A stretch of DNA of 64,000 nt, from contig JAITLR010000019.1 in assembly GCA_031277805.1 (NCBI GenBank), positions 124,001 through 188,000 on the forward strand. Direction: 5' to 3'. Under the pieces are notes generated by a model. It had not been told where the DNA came from and ran no database searches. It was given only the letters and a program-made list of their open reading frames with translations. Shown here piece after piece: positions 34,651 through 46,000 of the stretch. Source of the DNA: Comamonas sp. GTDB lineage: Bacteria > Pseudomonadota > Gammaproteobacteria > Burkholderiales > Burkholderiaceae_C. How positions within the stretch are numbered: the first letter of the stretch is position 1; the number at the start of each line of letters is the position of its first letter. A program made the translations under genes and the position numbers.

Positions 34651-36699
34651 TCACTCGAATTCCAGAATGATGTCGTCCACTGCCAGCGAATCACCCTTGC
34701 CAGCGCTGATCTTGCTGACCACACCGTCCTGGGCCGCGAACAGGATATTTTCCATTTTCATGGCTTCGATCACGGCCAGCTTTTCACCGGCTTGCACCTT
34801 CTGGCCGGGCTGCACTGCCACATCGACCAGCAGGCCAGGCATGGGGGAAAGCAGGAACTTGGACAGGTCGGGCGGAGCCTTGTAAGGCATGAGCTTGTGC
34901 ATCTCGGCGCCCTTGGGCGAAAGCACCAGCACATCGGCTTGCGTGCCATTGTGGATGACGCGTAAAGCCAGCGGGTTCTTGCCGTTGCCGCGCTCGATCT
35001 GGCAGGTAAAGGCCTTGCCATTGCAGACGCCGCGCACCACCAGGTCGCGAATGTCGGCATTGCTGCGGAATTCGTAGGATTTGCCGTTGATGAGAACCTT
35101 GCACGCGCGCGCTTCGGCATCAAAGTCGGTGACTTCGCCGCTCACATACTGATTCTTGCCCTCGGTGCCCAACACCACGGCGGTGTAGCTAAGCCCCACC
35201 TGCACGCTATGACCTTGCATCTGGCCGGAGATGGTCGATGCACGTGCGCGATAGCGGCGGTTGCGGAACAAAGCCAGCGCGACCAGGAAGTCGGGATCAC
35301 CGTGGGGCACGTCTTCGGCATGGAAACCGTGAGCATAGTGCTCGGCGATAAAGCCGGTGTTGAACTCGCCACTCACGAATTTGGGGTGAGCCAGCAGCGC
35401 TGCCTGGAAGGGAATATTCGAGCTGATGCCGCGAATGGCAAAGCCGTTCAGGGCTTCGCGCATCTTGGCGATGGCATCGTTGCGATCCTTGCCGTGCACG
35501 ATGAGCTTGGCAATCATCGAGTCGTAGTACATGGGGATCTCGCCGCCATCGTACACGCCGGTGTCCACACGCACGCCATTCAGATGCTCGATATCAGCCT
35601 GCCACATGGTTTGCTCGGGTGGCTGAAAGCGCACCAGGCGGCCGGTCGAGGGCAGGAAATTGCGGAACGGGTCTTCGGCGTTGATACGACACTCGATGGC
35701 CCAGCCGTCGCGCTTCACATCAGCTTGGGTGATGGCCAGTTTCTCGCCTGCCGCCACACGGATCATCTGCTCGACCAGATCGAGGCCCGTGATGCACTCG
35801 GTCACCGGGTGCTCTACCTGCAGGCGGGTGTTCATTTCCAGGAAGTAGAAGTCCTGGTCCTTGCCGACCACGAATTCCACGGTGCCGGCGCTCTGGTACT
35901 TGACGGCCTTGGCCAGAGCCACGGCCTGCTCGCCCATGGCCTTGCGGGTTTCCTCACTGATGAAGGGCGATGGAGCTTCCTCGATCACCTTCTGGTGGCG
36001 GCGCTGGATCGAGCACTCGCGCTCGTTCAGGTAGATCACGTTGCCGTGGCTGTCGCCCAGAATCTGGATCTCGATGTGGCGCGGCTCCTGGACGAACTTC
36101 TCGATGAAGATGCGGTCGTCGCCAAAGCTGTTGCGCGCTTCGTTCTGGCAGGAGGCAAAGCCTTCAAAGGCCTCCTTGTCGTTGAAGGCTACGCGCAAAC
36201 CCTTGCCGCCACCACCTGCCGAGGCCTTGATCATCACAGGGTAGCCAATGCTCTTGGCAATTTCCACGGCCTGCTCGGGGCCGGAAATGGCATCGTTGTA
36301 GCCGGGGATGGTGTTGACCTGGGCCTCGCCTGCCAGCTTCTTGGAGGCGATCTTGTCGCCCATGGCGGCAATCGAATGCGCCTTGGGGCCAATGAAGGCA
36401 ATGCCTTCGTCCTCGCAGCGCTTGGCAAAGGCTTCGTTTTCCGAGAGGAAACCGTAGCCGGGGTGCACGGCCTGGGCTCCCGTGGATTTGCAGGCAGCAA
36501 TGATGCGATCTGCGAGCAGATAGGACTCGCGGCTGGGCGCGGCACCGATGTGCACGGCCTCGTCGGCCAGCTTCACATGGCGGGCGTCCTTGTCGGCGTC
36601 CGAATAGACGGCCACGGTCTGGATGCCCATCTTGCGTGCCGTAGCAATGACACGGCACGCGATTTCGCCACGGTTGGCAATCAGAATCTTGGTAAACAT
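34651..36699 (-). CDS. pccA: Propionyl/acetyl-CoA carboxylase alpha subunit (biotin carboxylase + biotin carrier)
   Basis: 682 residues. The biotin carboxylase domain opens FTKILIANRGEIACRVI and contains the ATP-grasp loop KASAGGGGKGLRVA, CSIQRRHQKVIEEAPSP and FLEMNTRLQVEHPVTE. The C-terminal carrier domain has PMPGLLVDVAVQPGQ, then the biotinylation motif VIEAMKMENILFA with the target Lys near residue 648. The length fits three-domain alpha subunits of propionyl- or 3-methylcrotonyl-CoA carboxylase. Adjacent pccB, meaB and mutase make propionyl-CoA the likely substrate. It begins 27 bases after pccB on the same strand and is followed by a terminator at 34544. Confidence 0.95.
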   Translation of the reverse strand: MFTKILIANRGEIACRVIATARKMGIQTVAVYSDADKDARHVKLADEAVHIGAAPSRESYLLADRIIAACKSTGAQAVHPGYGFLSENEAFAKRCEDEGIAFIGPKAHSIAAMGDKIASKKLAGEAQVNTIPGYNDAISGPEQAVEIAKSIGYPVMIKASAGGGGKGLRVAFNDKEAFEGFASCQNEARNSFGDDRIFIEKFVQEPRHIEIQILGDSHGNVIYLNERECSIQRRHQKVIEEAPSPFISEETRKAMGEQAVALAKAVKYQSAGTVEFVVGKDQDFYFLEMNTRLQVEHPVTECITGLDLVEQMIRVAAGEKLAITQADVKRDGWAIECRINAEDPFRNFLPSTGRLVRFQPPEQTMWQADIEHLNGVRVDTGVYDGGEIPMYYDSMIAKLIVHGKDRNDAIAKMREALNGFAIRGISSNIPFQAALLAHPKFVSGEFNTGFIAEHYAHGFHAEDVPHGDPDFLVALALFRNRRYRARASTISGQMQGHSVQVGLSYTAVVLGTEGKNQYVSGEVTDFDAEARACKVLINGKSYEFRSNADIRDLVVRGVCNGKAFTCQIERGNGKNPLALRVIHNGTQADVLVLSPKGAEMHKLMPYKAPPDLSKFLLSPMPGLLVDVAVQPGQKVQAGEKLAVIEAMKMENILFAAQDGVVSKISAGKGDSLAVDDIILEFE

Positions 36700-36726
36700 G
36701 GATATATCTCCTGGTTCTTCTTGTTC

Positions 36727-38262
<1,536 letters not shown>

Positions 38263-38325
38263 GCTTGTCCTCTAACGTGATTTGGGTTGCTTGTCTCGCA
38301 AATGTCTTGTGCTGCGATGCTATGG

Positions 38326-38372
38326 TAATAAGAGCTGCTAGCGCCTACTGCATTTGGGCTAGAAGCAGATTT
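38326..38372 (+). repeat. Interspersed ~45-bp repeat overlapping the 3' end of meaB
   Basis: AATAAGAGCTGCTAGCGCCT, ACTGCATTTGGGCTAGAAGC, AGATTT: family head GAGCTGCTAGCGC followed by the GGCTAGAAGC tail. It runs into the meaB coding region, so that gene's stop codon and last codons derive from the repeat. Confidence 0.62.
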
Positions 38373-39349
38373 CTCGCTGCGGTACTGGCAGCGATGCGCC
38401 CCGCTGCCACATCATCCTGAAGAATGGGGAGCATGGCCTTGACCTGCGGATGCTGGCGAAACGCCTGCTTGAGGCCGAAGTCGATGCGCTCCCACATCCA
38501 GGCCAGGGCTTGTTTCTCGCGGCGCAGGGCCAGGCGTCCATTGCTGGTCTGCATGTTCTTGAAGGTGCTGACCGCAGTCCAGAAGCCATCCACCCCCTGG
38601 CCCAATAAGGCACTGATCTGCAGCACACGCGGCTGCCATAGCGCGCCGGTATTGGCGTGGTCTGGATTGCCGTGCATGCCCAGCAGACGCAAACTCGATG
38701 TGATCTGGGCCTGGGCGCGCGTGGCTGCATTCGGGTCGATGTCCGCCTTGTTGATGATCACCAGGTCGGCCAGCTCCATCACGCCCTTCTTGATGGCCTG
38801 CAGGTCGTCGCCCGCATTGGGCAGCTGCAGCACGCAGAACATGTCCGTCATGCCGTGCACGGCGATCTCGCTCTGGCCCACGCCCACGGTCTCGACGATG
38901 ACCACGTCATAGCCCGCAGCTTCACAGACCAGCATGGCCTCGCGCGTCTTCTCGGCCACACCACCCAGCGTGCCGCTGCTGGGACTCGGGCGGATATAGG
39001 CCTCCAGGCGCATGGACAGCTGCTCCATGCGGGTCTTGTCGCCGAGAATGGAGCCGCCCGAGACGGTGCTGGACGGATCGATCGCCAGCACGGCCACACG
39101 CAGGCCCTTCTCTATCAGGTACAGGCCCAGGGCTTCGATGAAGGTGGATTTGCCGACGCCCGGCACGCCGCTGATGCCAAGGCGAAACGCCTTGCCCGTA
39201 TGCGGCAGCAGAGCGGTGAGCAGGCCGTCGGCCTGTTCACGGTGGTCGGCACGGGAGGATTCCAGCAAGGTAATGGCCTTGGCCATGGCCCGGCGCTGCA
39301 CGGCGGGGTTGCCGCGCAGGATGCCGTCTTGCATTTGCTCAGGTGTCAC
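38345..39349 (-). CDS. meaB: Methylmalonyl-CoA mutase-associated GTPase MeaB (ArgK type)
   Basis: 334-residue G3E P-loop GTPase that protects and reloads B12-dependent methylmalonyl-CoA mutase. Walker A is GISGVPGVGKSTFIEALG near residue 60. Further motifs are AVLAIDPSSTVSGGSILGDKTRM (family signature with switch I), VETVGVGQSEIAV (switch II) and the base-specificity element INKADID. Residues at the extreme C-terminus (NLLLAQMQ) are encoded by an interspersed repeat and are probably not conserved. It starts 37 bases after the mutase gene, the usual functional pairing. Confidence 0.95.
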   Translation of the reverse strand: MTPEQMQDGILRGNPAVQRRAMAKAITLLESSRADHREQADGLLTALLPHTGKAFRLGISGVPGVGKSTFIEALGLYLIEKGLRVAVLAIDPSSTVSGGSILGDKTRMEQLSMRLEAYIRPSPSSGTLGGVAEKTREAMLVCEAAGYDVVIVETVGVGQSEIAVHGMTDMFCVLQLPNAGDDLQAIKKGVMELADLVIINKADIDPNAATRAQAQITSSLRLLGMHGNPDHANTGALWQPRVLQISALLGQGVDGFWTAVSTFKNMQTSNGRLALRREKQALAWMWERIDFGLKQAFRQHPQVKAMLPILQDDVAAGRIAASTAARNLLLAQMQ

Positions 39350-39386
39350 GTCGCTTGCCTTTGCTCGTCAATACAGCCACTGCTGA

Positions 39387-41561
39387 TTACAGGCCGTTGG
39401 CCTTCTTGATCTGCTCCAGCACATCCTTGGCGCTGGCCGGAATCGGTGTGCCGGGGCCGTATACGCCCTTGACGCCAGCATCGTAGAGGAAGTCATAGTC
39501 CTGAGCGGGGATCACACCGCCCACGAAGACGATGATGTCGTCCGCGCCCTGCTTCTTGAGCTCGGCAATGATGGCAGGCACCAGGGTCTTGTGGCCGGCG
39601 GCCAGCGTGGACACGCCCACGGCGTGCACGTCGTTTTCAATAGCCTGGCGCGCACATTCTTCGGGTGTCTGGAACAGCGGGCCCATGTCCACGTCAAAGC
39701 CCAGGTCGGCAAAGGCGGTAGCGACGACCTTGGCACCACGGTCGTGACCGTCCTGACCCAGCTTGGCAATCATCACGCGGGGGCGGCGCCCCATGGCCTC
39801 CGAAGCGGTGTTGATTTCTTCCTTGAGCTTGTCCCAACCTTCGGCCGAGTCGTAAGCGGCAGCGTACACACCGGTCACCTTTTGCGTGTCGGCGCGGTGG
39901 CGGCCAAAGGCCTTTTCCATCGCGTCGGAGACTTCACCCACCGTGGCGCGCAGGCGCACGGCCTTGATGGCCAGATCCATCAGATTGCCTTCACCGGACT
40001 CCGCTGCAGAAGTAATAGCTGCCAGCGCTTGCTCCACCTTGGCTGTATCGCGTTTTGCCTTGATATTCTTGAGCTGGGCAATCTGGCTGTCGCGCACCTT
40101 GACGTTGTCGATTTCGAGGATGTCGACGGGATCTTCCTTGGCCAGCTTGTACTTGTTGACGCCGACGATGACTTCCTTGCCCGAGTCGATGCGCGCCTGC
40201 TTTTCAGCCGCGGCGGCTTCGATCTTGAGCTTGGCCCAGCCGCTGTCCACGGCAGCGGTCATGCCGCCCATGGCATCCACTTCCTCGATGATGGCCCAGG
40301 CCTTGTCGGCCATTTCCTGGGTCAGTTTTTCCATCATGTAGGAACCTGCCCAGGGGTCGATCACATTGGTGATGTGGGTTTCTTCCTGAATGATCAGCTG
40401 TGTGTTGCGAGCAATACGGGCCGAGAACTCGGTGGGCAGCGCAATCGCTTCGTCCAGTGCATTGGTGTGCAGCGACTGGGTACCGCCGAACACGGCCGCC
40501 ATGGCTTCAATCGTGGTGCGCACCACGTTGTTGTAAGGGTCCTGCTCGGTCAGCGACCAGCCCGAGGTCTGACTGTGCGTGCGCAGCATCAGGCTCTTGG
40601 GGCTCTTGGCGTCAAAGCCCTTCATGATGCGGCACCACAGCAGGCGCGCGGCGCGCATCTTGGCGACTTCCAGGTAGAAGTTCATGCCCACCGCCCAGAA
40701 GAAGGAGAGGCGGCCCGCGAAGGCGTCCACGTCCATGCCCTTGGCAATGGCGGTCTTCACATATTCCTTGCCGTCGGCCAGCGTGAACGCCATCTCCAGC
40801 GCCTGGTTGGCACCGGCTTCCTGCATGTGATAGCCCGAGATCGAGATCGAGTTGAACTTGGGCATGTTCTGGCTCGTGTACTCGATGATGTCGCCGATGA
40901 TCTTCATCGACGGCTTGGGCGGGTAGATATAGGTGTTGCGCACCATGAACTCTTTCAGAATGTCGTTCTGAATGGTTCCCGAGAGCTGGTCCTGCGACAC
41001 GCCCTGCTCTTCAGCGGCCACCACATAGCCTGCCAGCACGGGCAGCACGGCGCCGTTCATGGTCATGGAGACGGACACTTTATCGAGCGGGATCTGGTCG
41101 AAGAGCACCTTCATGTCTTCCACCGAATCAATGGCCACACCGGCCTTGCCCACATCGCCCGTCACACGAGGATGGTCGCTGTCGTAGCCGCGGTGCGTGG
41201 CCAGATCAAACGCGACGGACACGCCCTGCCCGCCGGCGGCCAGCGCCTTGCGGTAGAAGGCATTGGACTCCTCCGCAGTGGAAAAGCCGGCGTACTGGCG
41301 AATCGTCCAGGGCCGGCCCGCATACATGGTGGCCTGGGGGCCGCGGATATAAGGGGCAAAACCGGGCAGCGTGTTGGTGAATTCCAGGTCCGCCGTGTCT
41401 TCTGCGGTGTATAGCGGCTTGACCGTGATGCCGTCTGGAGTGACCCAGTTCAGGTTGTTGATGTCCCCGCCTGGAGAAACCTTGTTGGCGGCCTTGTTCC
41501 AGGCTTGCAGGTCTGCTGCAGCAAATTCTTGTTGGCCCTGTGTCGGGTTCTCTTGGCTCAT
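39387..41561 (-). CDS. scpA: Methylmalonyl-CoA mutase, single-chain B12-dependent
   Basis: 724 residues from ATG 41561, catalysing (R)-methylmalonyl-CoA to succinyl-CoA isomerisation. The TIM-barrel domain has [36 protein letters not shown] and [20 protein letters not shown]; the later [20 protein letters not shown] is typical. The C-terminal cobalamin domain carries [20 protein letters not shown] with the base-off ligand His, then [14 protein letters not shown] and [19 protein letters not shown]. An upstream ATG at 41588 lacks a ribosome site. A repeat copy lies in frame at 40011-40056, encoding part of a linker. First gene of the mutase-meaB-pccB-pccA operon. Confidence 0.96.
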   Translation of the reverse strand: MSQENPTQGQQEFAAADLQAWNKAANKVSPGGDINNLNWVTPDGITVKPLYTAEDTADLEFTNTLPGFAPYIRGPQATMYAGRPWTIRQYAGFSTAEESNAFYRKALAAGGQGVSVAFDLATHRGYDSDHPRVTGDVGKAGVAIDSVEDMKVLFDQIPLDKVSVSMTMNGAVLPVLAGYVVAAEEQGVSQDQLSGTIQNDILKEFMVRNTYIYPPKPSMKIIGDIIEYTSQNMPKFNSISISGYHMQEAGANQALEMAFTLADGKEYVKTAIAKGMDVDAFAGRLSFFWAVGMNFYLEVAKMRAARLLWCRIMKGFDAKSPKSLMLRTHSQTSGWSLTEQDPYNNVVRTTIEAMAAVFGGTQSLHTNALDEAIALPTEFSARIARNTQLIIQEETHITNVIDPWAGSYMMEKLTQEMADKAWAIIEEVDAMGGMTAAVDSGWAKLKIEAAAAEKQARIDSGKEVIVGVNKYKLAKEDPVDILEIDNVKVRDSQIAQLKNIKAKRDTAKVEQALAAITSAAESGEGNLMDLAIKAVRLRATVGEVSDAMEKAFGRHRADTQKVTGVYAAAYDSAEGWDKLKEEINTASEAMGRRPRVMIAKLGQDGHDRGAKVVATAFADLGFDVDMGPLFQTPEECARQAIENDVHAVGVSTLAAGHKTLVPAIIAELKKQGADDIIVFVGGVIPAQDYDFLYDAGVKGVYGPGTPIPASAKDVLEQIKKANGL

Positions 41562-41638
41562 GTTGTCTCTCGTTTGCGGTGCGCGCAATGAAGTTTGGAA
41601 TTTCGGTGAACTACCTAGAGGTGCACATAGTGTACATG

Positions 41639-41654
41639 ATTCATAATTATGAAT
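41639..41654. promoter_or_regulatory. Perfect 16-bp palindrome between mutase and GntR genes
   Basis: ATTCATAATTATGAAT in a 124-base divergent promoter region. ATAATTATGAATTCA (41643-41657) matches the prpE upstream site at 14 of 15 positions. It is 31 bases before the GntR ATG, where it would overlap a -35 region if TACAAT at 41672 is the -10, so autoregulation is plausible. Confidence 0.68.
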
Positions 41655-41685
41655 TCAAAATACTTAAGACATACAATCACGTGTA

Positions 41686-42321
41686 ATGACAACTAAAACT
41701 CTTACACCCAGCGCGCTATACGAGCAAGTTGCCGAGCAACTGCGCCAACGCATCTTCCAGCGCGAGCTGGAGCCTGGCGCGTGGATCGACGAGCTCAAGA
41801 TTGCCGAGGAATACGGCATCAGTCGCACGCCTTTGCGCGAAGCATTGAAGGTGCTGGCGGCCGAAGGCCTGGTAACCATGAAGGTTCGCAGGGGCGCATA
41901 TGTGACCGAAGTCTCGCGCAAGGACATTTCGGATGTTTATCACCTGCTGAGCCTGCTTGAAGCCGATGCAGCTGGTGTGGTGGCAGAACAGGCCACGGAT
42001 GAAGAATTGCAGCATCTGGCACAGACGCATGAGGAACTCAAACTGCAGACAGCGGACGCCGAACGCTTCTTCGCGCTCAACGAAAGTTTTCATATGCAGA
42101 TTCTGGAGATCGCGAATAACCGCTGGCGCAACCAATTGGTAGCCGATCTGCGCAAGGTCATGAAGCTCAATCGCCACAAATCGCTATTCAAACAAGGCCG
42201 TATCGAGGATTCATTGGCCGAGCACGAGGCCATTATGCAAGCCTTGCTGCAGCGCGATCCCAAGCAAGCAGCGCAGGCTGTGCGGCTGCATTTTGGCAAT
42301 GGCCTGCAAGCCGCAGTTTGA
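41686..42321 (+). CDS. GntR-family transcriptional regulator (FCD/FadR subfamily)
   Basis: 211 residues. The N-terminal winged helix-turn-helix reads LYEQVAEQLRQRIFQRELEPGAWIDELKIAEEYGISRTPLREALKVLAAEGLVTMKVRRGAYV, exactly the GntR pattern. The C-terminal all-helical FCD ligand-binding domain has SLLEADAAGVVAEQA, then FHMQILEIANNRWRNQLV and SLAEHEAIMQALLQRD, with His/Asp positions suited to metal-carboxylate binding. Divergent from the methylmalonyl-CoA mutase operon with a shared palindrome between, so it probably controls propionate/methylmalonyl metabolism, including prpE. Effector unknown; propionate or methylmalonate-like acids are my guess. Confidence 0.88.
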   Translation: MTTKTLTPSALYEQVAEQLRQRIFQRELEPGAWIDELKIAEEYGISRTPLREALKVLAAEGLVTMKVRRGAYVTEVSRKDISDVYHLLSLLEADAAGVVAEQATDEELQHLAQTHEELKLQTADAERFFALNESFHMQILEIANNRWRNQLVADLRKVMKLNRHKSLFKQGRIEDSLAEHEAIMQALLQRDPKQAAQAVRLHFGNGLQAAV

Positions 42322-42478
42322 AAACATATGACGGCAAGTGCCTTCGCACAAATGCTCGAGCATTACTCCTGTAAATACAGAAGCATTCCTATCGACAGGT
42401 AGACATTCAATTACCAAATATATGCGATGCTCTTAAAGTAAATATTTGTGCATCCTTCATACATTTGGAACACGAGTC

Positions 42479-44026
42479 ATGCAGTCCAATTTCTTTTGGA
42501 GTCAAGCTCCCGGGGCAGCCCTTCTGCAAGGTGAATATGACTTGGGTCTGGTACTGCTGTCGCTGATGGTCAGCAGTATTGCTGCGAGTCAAGCCTTGCG
42601 TCTTGCGGCTTTTGCAAGACAGGCCGTCACGCCTCAGCTTCGTAGCTGGGCTATTGCCAGTGGCTCGCTGGCGCTGGGAACGGGAATCTGGGCCATGCAC
42701 TTTATCGGCATGCTGGCCTATACACCGCATGCTGCCGTGCAGTACGACCTGCCACTGACCATTCTCTCCATACTGCCTGGAATCGCGGCCTCGGCCGTTG
42801 CCATTACGCTGCTGGCCAAGGCCGAACTGAGCAGCAAGCAACTGGTACTTGGCGGCATCATCATGGGCGCAGGTATTGCCACCATGCACTACAGCGGAAT
42901 GGGTGCCATGCGCATGGAACACACTCCTCAATACTCTCCCGCTTGGTTTACCGTTTCTTTGCTGGTGGGGGTCGCGCTGGCCATGCTTGCGCTGTGGGTA
43001 CGCTTCGGTCTGGCACGGTTTTCCGACAATCTTTCCCTGGGCATGAAGACACTTGCCGCCATCATCATGGGCTGCGCTGTCGCTGGCATGCACTACACCG
43101 CCATGCTGGCGTTGCGTATCTCGGTGCCTGAGAGTACCCATATCAATAGCGGCACACCGCATGGCGACAACCAACTGGTTCTGGCCCTGGTCATTGCCCT
43201 GGTCACACTGAGCATTGGTGGCCTTATTGCACAGGCCAACGGGTCACTTCACTACCGCACACGCTGGCAAAAGACGGACATGGACGAAGCGCGCCTGCGT
43301 GCGCTGGTTCAGATGGCTGCCGACGGTATCATCAGCATCGATACCCTGGGCAATGTTCAGGAGTACAACCCTGCCGCAGAAGCCATCTTTGGCTGGTCCA
43401 TGGAAGAAGTCGTGGGCCAGAACGTGAAGATGCTGATGCCTGCTGCATTGGCCAATCATCACGATCACTACATTCAGCGTCACGAGCAAGGGCAGATGAA
43501 TGCCCAGCCACCGCTACGCAACAAGATCTCCGAAGTCCTTGGGCAGCACAAGAGCGGGACCTTGATTCCGCTACGGCTGGCTCTGAGTCAGGCCGAATCA
43601 CGTGGTCAGCGTATGTATGTGGGCGTGCTGACCGACCTGTCTGATCGCAAGAAAACCGAGCGGCAGCTGCATATCGCAGCGACCGTGTTCGATCATTGCT
43701 TTGAAGGGGTGGTCGTTCTGGATGCCAATCGCCGCGTGGCCGACATCAACCCTGCTTTTGCGCGCATGGCAGAGATATCACGCCGCAGTGCCAGAAACAA
43801 AGACTTCATGGTCCTCTTTCACAGCGATGAAGACGATGCCGGTACCACCTCCATGTGGACTGAGGTAGGCCGCAATGGCCACTGGCAGGGAAGCTGGACG
43901 ATGCGCCATAACGGCTCCCTGCAAGAAGTCTCCATCACGGCAGTACGTGATGAGCAGCACCGTCTGCACCATTACATCGCCATCTGTTACCAACCCATCA
44001 AGCAAGAGCAACCCTCGCTGATTTAG
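42479..44026 (+). CDS. MHYT-PAS-PAS membrane sensor lacking an output domain
   Basis: 515 residues. The N-terminal MHYT domain has seven hydrophobic segments with three copies of the motif: MHFIGM (about residue 72), MHYSGM (134) and MHYTAM (203), proposed to bind copper and sense O2, CO or NO. Two PAS domains follow: one at about 275-365 (DGIISIDTLGNVQEYNPAAEAIFGW, TDLSDRKKTERQL), and one at 395-505 (FEGVVVLDANRRVADINPAF). The protein ends there, without GGDEF, EAL or kinase domain. The sequence after the stop shows no continuation. The start is the ATG with GGAA upstream. The acyl-CoA ligase gene follows after 51 bases. Confidence 0.85.
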   Translation: MQSNFFWSQAPGAALLQGEYDLGLVLLSLMVSSIAASQALRLAAFARQAVTPQLRSWAIASGSLALGTGIWAMHFIGMLAYTPHAAVQYDLPLTILSILPGIAASAVAITLLAKAELSSKQLVLGGIIMGAGIATMHYSGMGAMRMEHTPQYSPAWFTVSLLVGVALAMLALWVRFGLARFSDNLSLGMKTLAAIIMGCAVAGMHYTAMLALRISVPESTHINSGTPHGDNQLVLALVIALVTLSIGGLIAQANGSLHYRTRWQKTDMDEARLRALVQMAADGIISIDTLGNVQEYNPAAEAIFGWSMEEVVGQNVKMLMPAALANHHDHYIQRHEQGQMNAQPPLRNKISEVLGQHKSGTLIPLRLALSQAESRGQRMYVGVLTDLSDRKKTERQLHIAATVFDHCFEGVVVLDANRRVADINPAFARMAEISRRSARNKDFMVLFHSDEDDAGTTSMWTEVGRNGHWQGSWTMRHNGSLQEVSITAVRDEQHRLHHYIAICYQPIKQEQPSLI

Positions 44027-44077
44027 CAGAACGCCTCGCCTGCACCGCTATCATTCCTGAAACTACAGGGAAGCAGC

Positions 44078-46000
44078 ATGACCCAGGCGGATGTACTGAA
44101 TATGGATTCCTCTTTGCCACCAAGCATGGGCCAGGTAAAGACGCTGCCCCAGCTATTGGCGCTGCGCGTCAAGGCTACACCGAACGGCGAGGCTTATCGA
44201 GAGTTCGATGAGGGATCCAATCAATGGAAAAGCCTGAACTGGATGGAGACATCCCAAAGAGTCTCTGACTGGTCGCAAGCACTGATGGCATCAGGCCTGC
44301 CTGCAGGCGCAAGAGTTGCCATTTTGCTGCCCAACGGGCTCGATGCAATGTGCCTCGACCAGGCTTGCTTGCGCTGCGGAATGGTCCCTGTACCTTTGCA
44401 TGCCATCGACAATGCCGGCAGCATTGCATACATCCTGAAAGACTCCCAAGCAAGCCTGCTGATGCTGTCGCAGCTGCAAACCTGGAAGCAAATCTGCTCA
44501 ACCGGGGAAGAGCTGCCGGACCTCCGAATGGTTGTGGTGGCTCAGCCAGGTAAACAAGCAGAAGCTTTGCAAGATCATCCAGACACTCTCCAAGTGACTC
44601 ACGTAAGTGTATTGGGTGGCAAATATTGGCTGGAACGAGGAAAAATACGGAACATCGCGCTACCAAATGCCCCTTCCGAGTCTGAATTGGCCGGTATTGT
44701 TTATACCTCTGGAACGACAGGAAAACCCAAGGGAGTAATGCTGACCCATTGTAATGTGGTCAGCGATGTCCATGCCGTCATGCAACGTGTCCAAGCCACG
44801 GAGCAGGATATTTTTCTCTCTTTTCTACCGCTCTCTCATACTTTCGAGCGTACTGCTGGCTATTACTTTGCGATAGCCACGGGCTCCTGTGTGGCCTATG
44901 CACGCTCTGTGGCCCTGCTCTCAATGGATATGAAGGAGATCAAGCCTACGGTATTGATTTCTGTACCCCGCATTTATGAGCGCGTATATGCCAAAGTACA
45001 GGAAGCATTGACCCATGCTCCCTACAAACAGAAACTGTTCAAAGTAGCTGTCCAGAAAGGCTGGAAAGTATTTTGTGAAAAGCAGGGCATAGAAAGTTCA
45101 TCGCACTATATTAAAGATACCGAAGCCCACAGCGACTGGACGAGCTATTTGCCATGGTTTGTTCTTAGAACTTTGGTCGCCAAGCCGCTGCTTGCACAGT
45201 TCGGCGGTCGTTTGAGGGTCGCAGTCAGCGGCGGGGCTCCCCTTTCTCCGACAATTGCCCAATGCTTTTTGGGGCTGGGCTTGCCCATGATCCAGGGCTA
45301 CGGCATGACCGAGACTTCTCCTGTTGTCAGCGCCAATGCTTTGGAAGACAACCACCCAGAAACCGTGGGTAAGGCCTTGCCGGGGGTGGAGGTGCGTATC
45401 GGGGATGAGCAGGAACTACAAGTTCGCGGCTCGATTGTGATGAAGGGCTACTGGAACCGCCCAGAAGACACTGCACGTGCCTTCACCCAGGATCGCTGGT
45501 TGAAGACCGGAGACCAGGCTGCAATTGAAGATGGCCGCATTCGTATCAAAGGCCGCATCAAGGAAATCATCGTCACGTCCACGGGAGAGAAAGTTCCGCC
45601 CAACGATGTCGAGCAGGCAATCATGGTGGATCCATTGTTCGAGCAGGTTTTCGTTGTTGGTGAGGACCGCCCTTTTATTGCATGCGTGACCGTTCTCAAC
45701 CAGATGGAATGGGCGGAGATTGCCCGGTCTATAGGACTCGATCCCAGCAGTGAAAGCAGTCTCCGGCATGCAGCGGCAGAACGAGCCGTGCTTGCCAGAA
45801 TTGAAAAGCAGACGTCCAGCTTTGCCAAGTATGCCGTACCACGTGCAGTGCATCTGGTGCTGGAACCCTGGACCATCGACAACGGGCTGATGACCCCTAC
45901 CCTCAAGCTCAAGCGCAAGAATCTGATGGCGTATTACGCGCAGGCGGTCGAACAGATGTATGGCAAGCCTGCTGATCGCTGGAAAAACGGGACTCCCTGA
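44078..46000 (+). CDS. Long-chain acyl-CoA synthetase (AMP-forming)
   Basis: 640-residue FadD/FAA1-type ligase activating fatty acids as acyl-CoA through acyl-AMP. Motifs: P-loop GIVYTSGTTGKPKGVMLTH, LSFLPLSHTFERTAGYY, VAVSGGAPLSPTIAQCF, adenylate-binding GYGMTETSPVVSANAL, and WLKTGDQAAIEDGRIRIKGRIKEIIVTSTGEKVPP linking to the C-terminal domain. A GGGAAG site lies before the ATG. Parts of the gene, especially 44600-45150, have visibly more A/T third positions than neighbouring genes, hinting at acquired or weakly adapted sequence. It follows the MHYT sensor in the same direction. Chain-length preference cannot be read from sequence. Confidence 0.92.
   Translation: MTQADVLNMDSSLPPSMGQVKTLPQLLALRVKATPNGEAYREFDEGSNQWKSLNWMETSQRVSDWSQALMASGLPAGARVAILLPNGLDAMCLDQACLRCGMVPVPLHAIDNAGSIAYILKDSQASLLMLSQLQTWKQICSTGEELPDLRMVVVAQPGKQAEALQDHPDTLQVTHVSVLGGKYWLERGKIRNIALPNAPSESELAGIVYTSGTTGKPKGVMLTHCNVVSDVHAVMQRVQATEQDIFLSFLPLSHTFERTAGYYFAIATGSCVAYARSVALLSMDMKEIKPTVLISVPRIYERVYAKVQEALTHAPYKQKLFKVAVQKGWKVFCEKQGIESSSHYIKDTEAHSDWTSYLPWFVLRTLVAKPLLAQFGGRLRVAVSGGAPLSPTIAQCFLGLGLPMIQGYGMTETSPVVSANALEDNHPETVGKALPGVEVRIGDEQELQVRGSIVMKGYWNRPEDTARAFTQDRWLKTGDQAAIEDGRIRIKGRIKEIIVTSTGEKVPPNDVEQAIMVDPLFEQVFVVGEDRPFIACVTVLNQMEWAEIARSIGLDPSSESSLRHAAAERAVLARIEKQTSSFAKYAVPRAVHLVLEPWTIDNGLMTPTLKLKRKNLMAYYAQAVEQMYGKPADRWKNGTP

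Noticed and set aside
39591..41414. 607-residue open frame opposite methylmalonyl-CoA mutase
   Set aside because: Same reason: it mirrors the mutase codons, and its translation is Gly/His/Val-rich without recognisable domains.
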